Of a stretch of 64,000 nt of DNA, positions 26,810 through 34,899 are shown piece after piece. A program made the translations under genes and the position numbers. The notes beneath the pieces are model-generated. The model was not told the origin of the DNA and ran no database searches. It was given only the letters and a program-made list of their open reading frames with translations. The number at the start of each line of letters is the position of its first letter. Position 1 is the stretch's first letter. This DNA is from Gracilimonas sp965227215 (GTDB taxonomy: Bacteria > Bacteroidota > Rhodothermia > Balneolales > Balneolaceae): the NCBI GenBank assembly GCA_965227215.1, contig OZ245729.1, forward strand, positions 2,542,001 to 2,606,000. The letters are read 5' to 3'.

Positions 26810-27961
26810 ATGTCTTTTCAGATTCAAAAAATTGAAACTCAACAACATATAAACGCTTATCACCGGCTTCCTGAAAGGCTGTATAAAGATAACAGCTGGT
26901 ATCGGCCACCTTTCCGCTTCGAGGTTGAAAATGTATTCAACCGAGAAAAAAATGAACGGTTTAGGAAAGGAGGGGAATGTGAGCGATTTTTGGTTTTGAA
27001 GAATGGTGATGTTGTCGGCCGGTTTGCTGTTTTCATCGATCCCGAAAAAGATGAGCGATATGACCCTAAGCTTGGGGGCATCGGTTTTATAGAGATGGAA
27101 AATATCCCCGGTATAGCTGAGTCGATCATCAATTATGCAAAGAAATGGCACCGGGGAAGAGGTTATGCAGGATTTCGGGGTCCTATTAATTTTGGGGAGA
27201 ACGATACGTTCTGGGGTATTCAGATCGGCGGGTTTGAAGATCACAATGTATATGGAATGCTCTATCATCAGAAGTATTACGAAGAGCTGATTGAAGAAAC
27301 AGATCCTGAAAAATTTGACGATGTATATATGTATCAGCTGGATTTGGAACAACCTTTGCCGGAACGGTTGCTTAGAATTACAGAGCGGCTGAAATCAAAA
27401 GACCATATTGAAGTCCGCCCAATTGACAAAAAGAATCTGGAACGGGACGGGGAGATGATCCGGCAGATCTACAACCGGGCTTTCAGTGATCAGGTGGTGG
27501 AAGAAAGGGAAGAGGAGTTTATCGGTATAACACAGGAAACCATCAGGCAAATGATAAAAAAGCTTAAACCTGCGTTGATGCCTGAAACTTCTCCCATTGC
27601 TTTTGTAAATGGCGAACCGGCTTCGTTCCTGGTTAGCGTTCCTGATCTTCATGAAATATCAGCTAAAACAGGCGGAACTTTGAAGTGGTGGCAGCTCTAC
27701 CATCTGTTTGGTTTCAAAAAAAGAGCGAAGAAGTTTCGTCCGCTGGCCTTTGGTACAGATCCTCGTTTTCGGGGGAGAGGGTTGGAGGCTTTGGTATTTA
27801 TTGAAGGCTTCAGGTGGACAAAAAACCATTACCCAAATCTGAAGGTACTGGAGGGTGGATTTGTAAGCGAAAAGAACTGGATTATGCGCCGAAGTCTGGA
27901 AGCTCTGGGTTGTAAAATTGCCAAGACCTACCGGGTTTATAAGTGGATGGTTGATGAATGA
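26810..27961 (+). CDS. GNAT-like N-acetyltransferase family protein
   Basis: A 383-residue cytoplasmic protein resembling the large GNAT-fold proteins often annotated as YghO-like. Conserved-looking blocks are WYRPPFRFEVENVFN, GYAGFRGPINFGENDTFWG and, near the end, ALGTDPRFRGRGLEAL-type residues (FGTDPRFRGRGLEALVF), which forms the acetyl-CoA pyrophosphate-binding R/Q-x-x-G-x-G/A element. The substrate is unknown. An inverted repeat starts 3 nt after the stop. Confidence 0.8.
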   Translation: MSFQIQKIETQQHINAYHRLPERLYKDNSWYRPPFRFEVENVFNREKNERFRKGGECERFLVLKNGDVVGRFAVFIDPEKDERYDPKLGGIGFIEMENIPGIAESIINYAKKWHRGRGYAGFRGPINFGENDTFWGIQIGGFEDHNVYGMLYHQKYYEELIEETDPEKFDDVYMYQLDLEQPLPERLLRITERLKSKDHIEVRPIDKKNLERDGEMIRQIYNRAFSDQVVEEREEEFIGITQETIRQMIKKLKPALMPETSPIAFVNGEPASFLVSVPDLHEISAKTGGTLKWWQLYHLFGFKKRAKKFRPLAFGTDPRFRGRGLEALVFIEGFRWTKNHYPNLKVLEGGFVSEKNWIMRRSLEALGCKIAKTYRVYKWMVDE

Positions 27962-27963
27962 GA

Positions 27964-28150
27964 GATGAAAGTTGATAGGGTGATTAAGGTATCAGTAGGA
28001 TGGTGCTCGTAATTAAAGATCCAAATATAAATCTAGTGCAAATATCTATTTGGGTGGGATTCTAGCTACATATAAAATCGATTTAATATCACCTAAGTTG
28101 ACACTTGCATAATTTTCTTACTAAGCAACATCCCCCTATCAACTATCATC
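27964..28150. repeat. Inverted-repeat-bounded spacer between convergent genes
   Basis: Arms 27964-27980 (GATGAAAGTTGATAGGG) and 28134-28150 are reverse complements in 16 of 17 positions. The left arm begins 3 nt after the acetyltransferase stop and the right arm covers the coaBC stop codon. The 153-nt interior is AT-rich and has no ORF. It looks like the layout of the recQ-DUF4296 element, but without a gene. Confidence 0.7.
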
Positions 28151-29333
28151 TAAAGATCGTATTCAAAATCTCGATAGAAATGTCTTTTTTGCTTCCCTGA
28201 AATTTTTGTTCGGAATTTTTGCTCAACAAGTGCACGGAGTTGGTATCGGCTTCAAAGCCGGCGTCTTTGTCATTTAAAGAATTGGCAATGATAAAATCGG
28301 CGTTCTTCTTATTCAGCTTGGAAGTCGCGTTTTCGATGAGGTTTTCCGTTTCCATGGCAAAACCGATCAGAATCTGTCCGTCTTTTTTATGCTCACCCAG
28401 CCAGGCTAATATATCTTGTGTTCTCTTCAGTTTAATCTCATCGCCGGCGCTTTCCTTTTTCACTTTATTTTGATGCACTTCTTCAGGAGTGAAGTCTGAA
28501 ACAGCAGCTGCCATAATGATTACATCAGCATCTACATATTCCTTAACTGCATCAAATAAATCAGCCGAACTGGTAATTTTTAAAGAATGAATACCATCTG
28601 GTGTTGGAATAGAAAGCGGCCCGTGAATCAGCGTGACATCTGCTCCCAAACTTTGAGCCGCTTCTGCCATAGCTACACCCATTTTTCCGGAACTTGGGTT
28701 TGAAATAAATCGAACCGGATCAATATGTTCCCGGGTTGGGCCAGCGGTTACAACCACTTTTTTTCCTTCTAATGGACCTTTTATTGATCCAACGATGTCA
28801 GAAGCTTTTTCGAGGATAGATTCTATTTCAGGTAAGCGTCCTTTTCCCTCAAGTCCGCTGGCCAGGTAGCCGGAATCCGGTTCCAAAATATGATATCCAT
28901 TCTCGTGCACTTTTTTCAGGTTCTCAGAAACTCCGGGCGATTCATACATTTCTCCATCCATGGTTGGACAGATCAGTATCGGGCAGCGGGCAGCTAGTAC
29001 GGTGCTGGTAAGCATGTTGTCAGAAAGGCCTGTAGCAATTTTGGCAAGAGTATTAGCCGTGCAGGGAGCGATAATAAACAAATCGGCCCATTCACCCCAG
29101 TTAATGTGGCGGGTCCAGTCGCTGGAATCTCCTTCATCAGGGAAAATATCTACTGCTACTTCATGGCCGGAAAGGGAAGCGAAGGTCTCTAAACCAACAA
29201 AGCGGGTGGCTGAAGGCGTCATAGTGACGCGGACTTCGGCTCCCGCTTTTTGAAATTCTCTGAGTAAAAAAGCAGCTTTATAGGCTGCAATTCCTCCGGT
29301 AACACCAAGAATGATGCGTTTACCGGAGAGCAT
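28146..29333 (-). CDS. coaBC: Bifunctional phosphopantothenoylcysteine decarboxylase/synthetase
   Basis: A 395-residue fusion enzyme in coenzyme A synthesis. The N-terminal CoaC flavoprotein domain shows LGVTGGIAAYKA, the TPSATRFVG segment and CPTMDGEMYE, which corresponds to the usual PAMNxxM motif with Thr-Met-Asp. The C-terminal CoaB domain shows VTAGPTREHIDPVRFISN and IIMAAAVSDF. It follows rpoZ by 2 nt in the common order yicC-gmk-rpoZ-coaBC. Confidence 0.95.
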   Translation of the reverse strand: MLSGKRIILGVTGGIAAYKAAFLLREFQKAGAEVRVTMTPSATRFVGLETFASLSGHEVAVDIFPDEGDSSDWTRHINWGEWADLFIIAPCTANTLAKIATGLSDNMLTSTVLAARCPILICPTMDGEMYESPGVSENLKKVHENGYHILEPDSGYLASGLEGKGRLPEIESILEKASDIVGSIKGPLEGKKVVVTAGPTREHIDPVRFISNPSSGKMGVAMAEAAQSLGADVTLIHGPLSIPTPDGIHSLKITSSADLFDAVKEYVDADVIIMAAAVSDFTPEEVHQNKVKKESAGDEIKLKRTQDILAWLGEHKKDGQILIGFAMETENLIENATSKLNKKNADFIIANSLNDKDAGFEADTNSVHLLSKNSEQKFQGSKKDISIEILNTIFR

Positions 29334-29335
29334 GA

Positions 29336-29629
29336 TTAATCCTCTTTTTCAGGATGTCGGTAATAAATTTGATCTTCCTGCATTTCCACAATAGCGCGCT
29401 GAGTAGCGTGTGGAAGTTTCTCGAATGCTTTGGAGATGTTCTCCTGCTCTTCGTTGAAAGAAAACTCGTCTTCTTCTTCAAATCCTTCGAAATACTGGAG
29501 TTTTTCGTCCAGTTCTAATTTCTCCTGAGCGGCAATCTGGCGTGCTCTCTTGGAAAGGATCACAAGTAACTCATATTTGTTACCTGTTTTGAATTTCAGT
29601 TTCTCAATATCTAATGTTTGGACTGCCAT
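29336..29629 (-). CDS. rpoZ: DNA-directed RNA polymerase omega subunit
   Basis: A 97-residue RpoZ/Rpb6-type subunit that helps assemble RNA polymerase. The conserved core is NKYELLVILSKRARQIAA. The C-terminal half is acidic (FEGFEEEDEFSFNEEQE) and longer than in proteobacterial omega. It is placed between gmk (8 nt) and coaBC (2 nt), as in many genomes. Confidence 0.9.
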   Translation of the reverse strand: MAVQTLDIEKLKFKTGNKYELLVILSKRARQIAAQEKLELDEKLQYFEGFEEEDEFSFNEEQENISKAFEKLPHATQRAIVEMQEDQIYYRHPEKED

Positions 29630-29637
29630 GGATGGTA

Positions 29638-30210
29638 TCAGTTTTGATTCATGAATTCGACAACGGCTTTCCTAACCTCTGCATAAGCCGTATCCAAATT
29701 GTCATTTATAATAACCTGATCGAATTGATCAGCATATGTAAGTTCTTTTTTAGCGCGTTCGAGCCGCAAAGCCAGTGTTTCATCATCCTCGGTTCCGCGG
29801 GCAATCAGGCGCTGTTTCAAAACATCAATAGAGGGCGGTTTGATAAACAAACTGAGACTCTCGTCTCCGTATATCTTCTTAATGTTTACCGCACCTTTTA
29901 CTTCGATGTCAAGCAAAACAAAATAGCCCGAATTTAGTTTTTTATCAACTTCTGAACGCAGTGTCCCGTATTTCTTTCCGCCATAAAACTCTTCCCATTC
30001 CAGGAACTCACCATCAGCTTTTTTTTGGTCAAAATCGGCGTCAGTGAGGAAATAATAGTGCTTTCCGTCCACTTCTCCTTCCCGGGGAGGACGGGTGGTT
30101 GCTGAAACTGAAAACTTTAGTTCTTCAAACTCTTTAAAAAGCCGGCGCGCGAGCGTCGTTTTTCCGCCTCCACTGGGTGCAACCAATATGATGACTTTAC
30201 CTTTTTTCAT
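29638..30210 (-). CDS. gmk: Guanylate kinase
   Basis: A 190-residue kinase that converts GMP to GDP. The P-loop is LVAPSGGGKTTLARR, followed by the GMP-binding region VSATTRPPREGEVDGKHY and LDIEVKGAVNIKK. The frame extends to 30237, but ATG at 30210 (MKKGKVIIL) is the conventional start. A perfect 19-bp inverted repeat lies just upstream, in the spacer to yicC. Confidence 0.96.
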   Translation of the reverse strand: MKKGKVIILVAPSGGGKTTLARRLFKEFEELKFSVSATTRPPREGEVDGKHYYFLTDADFDQKKADGEFLEWEEFYGGKKYGTLRSEVDKKLNSGYFVLLDIEVKGAVNIKKIYGDESLSLFIKPPSIDVLKQRLIARGTEDDETLALRLERAKKELTYADQFDQVIINDNLDTAYAEVRKAVVEFMNQN

Positions 30211-30230
30211 AGATAGTAGTACTGAGACAT

Positions 30231-30280
30231 AAGACACAAGATGTAAGATAAGTTTTTTTAAATCTTACATCTTGTGTCTT
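30231..30280. repeat. Perfect 19-bp inverted repeat between yicC and gmk
   Basis: Arms 30231-30249 and 30262-30280 (AAGACACAAGATGTAAGAT and its reverse complement) are exact with a 12-nt loop containing a T-run. The spacer is only 79 nt, so the hairpin fills it. As it lies inside an operon, read-through must occur or a separate gmk promoter must exist. Confidence 0.85.
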
Positions 30281-30289
30281 AAATCTATT

Positions 30290-31171
30290 TTATTCGACGT
30301 TTTGGACTTGTTCGCGGATTTGCTCCAGCGCTTCTTTGCATTTCACTACATACTGAGCAATGTCAGAGTTGTTTGCTTTGGAACCTATGGTATTCAGCTC
30401 GCGGTTAATTTCCTGAGTAAGAAAGTTGAGTCTTCGGCCAGCCGGTTCAGGTTGTTCAACGGCTTCAATAAAAAATTTGAGGTGTGAACGCAGTCGTACA
30501 ATCTCCTCGGTCACATCCATCTTGTCTACAAGAACAGCTACTTCTAATTCAAGGCGCTCAGGATCAATTTTATCTTCCTCAATTAGGTTGTTGATTCGCT
30601 CCAGTAGTTTATCGCGTGCATCTTCTGCTCTTCCGGCCGTTTCCTTAGTGATTATATCCAGATTCTCATCAATGAATTCGATTCGATCCACCAGGTCGTT
30701 TTTAAGCTGACTGCCTTCCTGAGTTCTCATCTTAAGCAAGGATTCTACAGCCTCTTGCAAAGCTTTCTCAGCTACTTTCCACTTTTGTTCCAGTACTTCT
30801 TCGTCTTCTTCCTCATTAATAAAAACATCGCCGAACTGGGTTATGTCTTTGATAGAAATAGGATCTGAAATACCGGCTGCTTCCCGCAGGTTATTCAGAA
30901 TTTTAGAGTAGCCTTTCACTTTTTTCTCATCCACTCTGATGGAGGGCTCGCCTGTTTCTGACTCCGACAGGTAAACCGTGATGTTCAACTTACCACGATT
31001 AATCGTTTTCTGAACCAGCTCTTTAACTTCGAGTTCTTTGTCTTGCAACCGCTGAGGCAGGCGAATACTCAGATCCAGATAGCGACTGTTAAGTGATTTA
31101 ATTTCAACCGTAGCCGTGATGCCATTTTCAGAGGCTTCTCCGCGACCAAAGCCGGTCATTGATATAATCAT
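30290..31171 (-). CDS. YicC/YloC-family endoribonuclease
   Basis: A 293-residue protein of the YicC family, members of which act as endoribonucleases. The N-terminal signature MIISMTGFGRGEA and the C-terminal GRRLNFLTQEINRELNTIGSK are intact, with a long helical middle. It is first in the yicC-gmk-rpoZ-coaBC operon and diverges from the carbamoyltransferase gene. Confidence 0.93.
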   Translation of the reverse strand: MIISMTGFGRGEASENGITATVEIKSLNSRYLDLSIRLPQRLQDKELEVKELVQKTINRGKLNITVYLSESETGEPSIRVDEKKVKGYSKILNNLREAAGISDPISIKDITQFGDVFINEEEDEEVLEQKWKVAEKALQEAVESLLKMRTQEGSQLKNDLVDRIEFIDENLDIITKETAGRAEDARDKLLERINNLIEEDKIDPERLELEVAVLVDKMDVTEEIVRLRSHLKFFIEAVEQPEPAGRRLNFLTQEINRELNTIGSKANNSDIAQYVVKCKEALEQIREQVQNVE

Positions 31172-31253
31172 GATAATCTTGATGATGAAAATTGAGCGAG
31201 AAAATACGAAAGTATAGCCCCTTTAAAAACTTTACTCAGATTGTGTGAGGGTA

Positions 31254-31402
31254 GGGTGATAAAGTGATAAAGTGAGAGTTGATGTCATCTTGAGGATACA
31301 TCCGAAAGATCTATACCGGAACAGCTAAGTATATCAGAATAGATTTATGAATTTATATCACCCTATCACCCCATCGCTCTATCACTTTATCACTTTATCA
31401 CT
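31254..31402. repeat. Inverted repeat with GTGATAAA units, yicC/carbamoyltransferase spacer
   Basis: Left segment 31256-31275 (GTGATAAAGTGATAAAGTGA) and right segment 31382-31401 are perfect 20-bp reverse complements separated by 106 nt. The right side is extended by further ATCACCC/ATCGCTC units, giving a short tandem array of ~8-9 nt units. Between them is a copy of the GTCATCTTGAGG repeat (31284-31312). No ORF is present in the 293-nt spacer 31172-31464. Confidence 0.7.
31284..31312 (+). repeat. Dispersed GTCATCTTGAG...CCGAAAGATCT repeat, copy 1
   Basis: A 29-nt sequence whose reverse complement matches 63133-63161 in 23 of 29 positions. It resembles the widely dispersed intergenic motif of the form GTCATCcTGAG...GAAGGATCT seen in many Bacteroidota-like genomes; that comparison is from memory. 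Confidence 0.55.
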
Positions 31403-31464
31403 CCCCACTTCATCATTCAAGGAAAGCGAAGTTTTATTATCTTCTCAGCCACTCAATTTTCGAT

Positions 31465-33309
31465 ATGACAATTTTAGGAATTTCAGCTTTTTATCATGAT
31501 TCGGCGGCTTGTATAGTTCAGGACGGGAGAATTGTAGCTGCGGCTCAGGAAGAGCGGTTCACTCGAAAAAAACACGATGAGGGATTTCCGTCTCATGCTA
31601 TTCGTTTTTGCCTGGATTTTGCTGATGTTAAACTCAGTGAACTGGATGCCATCGCTTTTTATGATAAACCGCTGCTGAAGTTTGAGCGACTGCTTGAGAC
31701 CTATCTTTCTTTTGCTCCCCGCGGGGTGAAGTCTTTTATAACCGCGATGCCCGTTTGGTTAAAGGAAAAAATGTTTATGAAACGGGTGATGCATGAAGAA
31801 CTTGCTAAAATAGGTGACTATGACCGAAAAGAGCTGAAACTCCTTTTCCCCGAACACCATTTGAGTCATGCAGCCAGTGCTTTTTATCCATCCCCCTTTG
31901 AAGAATCAGCCATACTGACGATCGATGGGGTGGGAGAGTGGGCAACGGCTTCCATTTGCTCCGGAAAAGGTTCGGAAATTACCGTTCACCGGGAATTGAC
32001 GTTTCCGCATTCTTTGGGATTGCTCTACTCGGCCTTTACTTATTATCTGGGGTTCAAGGTGAATTCCGGAGAGTATAAATTAATGGGTTTGGCTCCATAT
32101 GGAAACCCGAATTCTAAAATGGTGGAAGAGTATATCTCTAAAATTAAGACCGACCTGATCGAGCTTAACGGCGATGGTTCAATCTACCTGAATCAGGACT
32201 ATTTTGATTATGCCACCGGACTCAAAATGGTGAAAGAAAAGAAGTGGGAGGAATTATTTGGGTTCCCAAAAAGGGAGGAAGAGGCGGAACTGCAGCAGTA
32301 TGAGGCTGATCTCGCCCTGGCCATTCAGAAAGTAACGGAAGAAGTAGTTCTGAAAATGGCGAAGGAAGCTCAGCGCTTGACGGGCTCAAAAAACCTGTGT
32401 CTTGCAGGTGGAGTAGCCCTTAATTGCGTGGCCAATGGAGTTATTCAGAATGAGGGAGTTTTTGATAACGTATTTATACAACCGGCTGCCGGAGACGCCG
32501 GCGGATCGGTGGGAGCTGCGCTGGCAGCTCATCATATTTATTTTGGGAAAGGCAGGCGGCCCGTTCAGCCTGATGCTATGCAGGGCAGTTATCTGGGGCC
32601 GGATTTTCACGAATTTGAAATCCTGAAGCAGACCAAAAAATTCAAGCCTGTTTACAAAAAGCTGAAAGAATCTGAGCTCTATCCCAAGGTAGCAAAATGG
32701 CTGAATGACGGGAGTGTAGTTGGATGGTTTCAGGGACGGATGGAATTTGGTCCCCGTGCCTTAGGGACCCGATCTATTCTGGGGGACCCGCGAAACCCTG
32801 ACATGCAGAAAAAGTTGAACCTGAAGATTAAGTATAGGGAGTCATTTCGGCCATTTGCTCCTTCGGTGCTGGCCGAAGAAGCCGGCCAATATTTTAAGTT
32901 GAAATCAGACTCACCGTACATGCTTTTGGTTCAGGAAGTAAAAGAAGAGCATCGCAAAGAGCTTCCGGCGAACTATCATAAACTTCCACTTCGGGAAAAA
33001 CTGGCTTTTGAGCGATCTGACTTTCCGGCGATTACCCACATCGATTTTTCTGCCCGTATTCAAACGGTTCATAAAAAAACCAACCCGAGATACTGGCAGC
33101 TGTTGAATGCATTTAAGGAGTTGACCGGAGTGGGGATGTTGGTGAATACCAGCTTTAATGTGCGGGGTGAGCCCATTGTTTGTACCCCGGAAGATGCATA
33201 TCGTTGTTTTATGAATACAGAAATGGATTATCTTGTGATCGGCGATTACGTTTTTGAGAAAGCCGAACAACCTGAGTGGGAAAAGGAAATCATATTTGAG
33301 AAAGATTGA
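31465..33309 (+). CDS. NodU/HypF-type carbamoyltransferase
   Basis: A 614-residue O-carbamoyltransferase of the NodU/TobZ/SxtI family, which transfers a carbamoyl group from carbamoyl phosphate via carbamoyl-adenylate. The N-terminal Kae1-like domain has SAFYHDSAACIVQDG, the metal-binding His cluster FPEHHLSHAASAF (H131, H132, H135) and LTIDGVGEWA. LAGGVALNCVANG and MEFGPRALGTRSIL follow, then YRESFRPFAPSV and the C-terminal TSFNVRGEPIVCTPEDA. Two small membrane proteins follow on the same strand after a repeat-filled spacer. The acceptor is unknown. Confidence 0.93.
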   Translation: MTILGISAFYHDSAACIVQDGRIVAAAQEERFTRKKHDEGFPSHAIRFCLDFADVKLSELDAIAFYDKPLLKFERLLETYLSFAPRGVKSFITAMPVWLKEKMFMKRVMHEELAKIGDYDRKELKLLFPEHHLSHAASAFYPSPFEESAILTIDGVGEWATASICSGKGSEITVHRELTFPHSLGLLYSAFTYYLGFKVNSGEYKLMGLAPYGNPNSKMVEEYISKIKTDLIELNGDGSIYLNQDYFDYATGLKMVKEKKWEELFGFPKREEEAELQQYEADLALAIQKVTEEVVLKMAKEAQRLTGSKNLCLAGGVALNCVANGVIQNEGVFDNVFIQPAAGDAGGSVGAALAAHHIYFGKGRRPVQPDAMQGSYLGPDFHEFEILKQTKKFKPVYKKLKESELYPKVAKWLNDGSVVGWFQGRMEFGPRALGTRSILGDPRNPDMQKKLNLKIKYRESFRPFAPSVLAEEAGQYFKLKSDSPYMLLVQEVKEEHRKELPANYHKLPLREKLAFERSDFPAITHIDFSARIQTVHKKTNPRYWQLLNAFKELTGVGMLVNTSFNVRGEPIVCTPEDAYRCFMNTEMDYLVIGDYVFEKAEQPEWEKEIIFEKD

Positions 33310-33323
33310 TGTCTTTAATCAAA

Positions 33324-33560
33324 GGTTCCGACGCAGAGTGTGCGGAACCAGGCTAAAGTCGCTCAGTAATTGATGATAAACAGAACATGCCACGAATCTC
33401 AAAAACACCACACGAGAAGAATGAATTAACTTTAGAGCTTTAGTGAAAGTAATAAGGTATCGATGCAGGGCGTGTGAAATCAGTTAGTTTAATAATGAAA
33501 CCGATATATTTACATCTTTTCTCGTTATGAATCTCGTTCCTGACGCTCCGCGTCGAAACG
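33324..33560. repeat. Inverted pair of GACGC-family palindromes downstream of the carbamoyltransferase
   Basis: Copies at 33324-33349 (outer GGTTCCG/CGGAACC, degenerate core) and 33535-33560 (core GACGC-TCC-GCGTC, outer CGTT/AACG) lie in opposite orientation. They bound a 185-nt noncoding segment that begins 14 nt after the carbamoyltransferase stop and ends 4 nt before the next gene. Confidence 0.7.
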
Positions 33561-33564
33561 AAAA

Positions 33565-33726
33565 ATGTTGGATATTATGGAAACACTGAAAGATTTATGG
33601 AATTTCATGAAGCAGCGTAAGAAGTTCTGGCTGGCTCCGGTTATCATTGTGTTACTTCTGCTTGGATTTTTAATTGTGATTGGTGGCGGCTCGTCCATTG
33701 CTCCATTCATCTATACCCTTTTTTAA
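33565..33726 (+). CDS. DUF5989/SxtK-like small membrane protein
   Basis: A 53-residue protein with an N-terminal amphipathic segment (METLKDLWNFMKQRKKFW) and one strong membrane helix (about 24-42, LAPVIIVLLLLGFLIVIGG), ending GSSIAPFIYTLF. This matches the DUF5989/SxtK group, which is typically found next to a carbamoyltransferase and SxtJ. ATG codons lie at 33565 and 33577. The SxtJ-like gene begins 1 nt after its stop, so the two are coupled. It is easy to miss because of its size. Confidence 0.82.
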   Translation: MLDIMETLKDLWNFMKQRKKFWLAPVIIVLLLLGFLIVIGGGSSIAPFIYTLF

Positions 33727-33727
33727 T

Positions 33728-34114
33728 ATGCTGGAACCCCGATCTCTGGAATTTATTGAACAAGACCCGGCGACACCGAAAACCCAGTTGGTGATTGTAA
33801 CCGGGTTGCTGGTGCTGGCTGCAATCTTCGACAGCGAGCACATCGCTTATCTGGCATTAGCCGTTGGGCTTTTGTCTTTTATACCGCCCATTGGCAATCG
33901 AATAGTATGGGGATGGTATAAACTGGCAGAAGGTTTGGGTTGGTTCAATTCCCGGGTGTTACTTTCCTTGGTTTATTATCTCATCGTGACTCCCATTGCT
34001 CTGATGTTTCGATTGTTCGGGAATGACCCCCTGTTGCTTAAAGATACCAAAGGAAGTATGTTTCATTTCAGAGATCATACTTATTCTAAGGAAGATTTAG
34101 AGAATCCTTGGTAA
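33728..34114 (+). CDS. SxtJ-like membrane protein
   Basis: A 128-residue protein with three membrane helices (about 20-38, 40-60, 78-98), with the SxtJ-like features IVWGWYKLAEGLGWFNSRVL and a C-terminal cytosolic tail KDTKGSMFHFRDHTYSKEDL. ATG at 33728 is chosen; the upstream frame opening at 33680 overlaps the SxtK-like gene. In other genomes this trio occurs in surface-glycan and natural-product clusters; here no biosynthetic genes flank it. Confidence 0.82.
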   Translation: MLEPRSLEFIEQDPATPKTQLVIVTGLLVLAAIFDSEHIAYLALAVGLLSFIPPIGNRIVWGWYKLAEGLGWFNSRVLLSLVYYLIVTPIALMFRLFGNDPLLLKDTKGSMFHFRDHTYSKEDLENPW

Positions 34115-34147
34115 CTTTTACGCTTTCATTTTAAAAGGGAGGAACTT

Positions 34148-34609
34148 ATGAGGATGTTACTATCAATTTGTTTGTTATTCTTAATTACATCCTGCAATGC
34201 TGAAAATGGTATTGTTACGGTTTCAATTGACGAAGATTACAGCGAAATTCAAGATCCAAGAGAACGTTGGGAGGCTTATCAATTGACTGATTACCAAATC
34301 ATTCAGTAAAGAATATGCGAATGTCTTGGTTTGGAATACACCACCTTAATCATAGATGATTCCGTTCAAAAAATAAGTTATGACTCTGAAAGAACGGATG
34401 AGTACGATGAATATGTATTAAGAAATGCAATAACTATTGACCAAGCCTTTGACTTGATTGAAGAGTATGATGACACAGCTGCTTCGATATCTGTTAAATA
34501 CCATCCTAAATTTGGATATCCGGAAAGGCTATTTATTGATATAAACAGAATGGTAGCAGATGAAGAGATTATTTATGAGATCAAAGATCTCAAGAAAATA
34601 AAAGATTAG
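34148..34609 (+). pseudogene. DUF6174-like lipoprotein gene interrupted by an in-frame stop
   Basis: ATG at 34148 starts a lipoprotein (LFLITSCNAEN, acylated Cys16). The reading frame meets TAA at 34307-34309 after 53 codons, but continues in the same frame for 99 more codons to 34609. The joined product reads LTDYQIIQ-stop-RICECLGLEY and then AASISVKYHPKFGYPERLFIDINRMVADEE, which matches DUF6174 (YxFxxxRxCxC start, YDPxxGYPxxIxID end). One base change (CAA to TAA) would explain the break. The second half alone could start at TTG 34331, but it would lack the export signal. Confidence 0.8.
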
Positions 34610-34899
34610 TTGCTGTCTTTAACAATCCCCTTCTACATGTTCCAAGTTAACCGGCTTTCAAAAAGGGGAGGCCTGTGGCGGGTACTTATTTAGAATTGGT
34701 TTTACTTTAGGTTTATCGATCGGACATAACTACCTGCTTTTCAGTAAATACTCTGATCTTACATTTATATTTAAAATATTGAAAAACTATAAAATGAAGT
34801 GCACAAGAAACACTAGTTTCTTTATGCTACATACGATAGTAAATAGCACTTGTACGGTGATTATTAATAAATCAATTTTATAACGCTAAATATTAATAC
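34610..34899. other. 290-nt spacer without a gene
   Basis: AT-rich spacer before the next lipoprotein gene. It contains a weak inverted repeat, CCCCTT at 34627-34632 with AAGGGG at 34663-34668, and a GC-rich string GGCCTGTGGCGGG just after it, perhaps the remains of an intergenic repeat. No ORF or terminator is convincing. Confidence 0.5.

Noticed and set aside
31254..31402. CRISPR array
   Set aside because: Units are 8-9 nt and adjacent, without 25-40 nt repeats and unique spacers, and there are no cas genes.
31465..34114. Saxitoxin biosynthesis
   Set aside because: Only the carbamoyltransferase and small membrane partners resemble sxt genes; none of the core biosynthetic genes are present.
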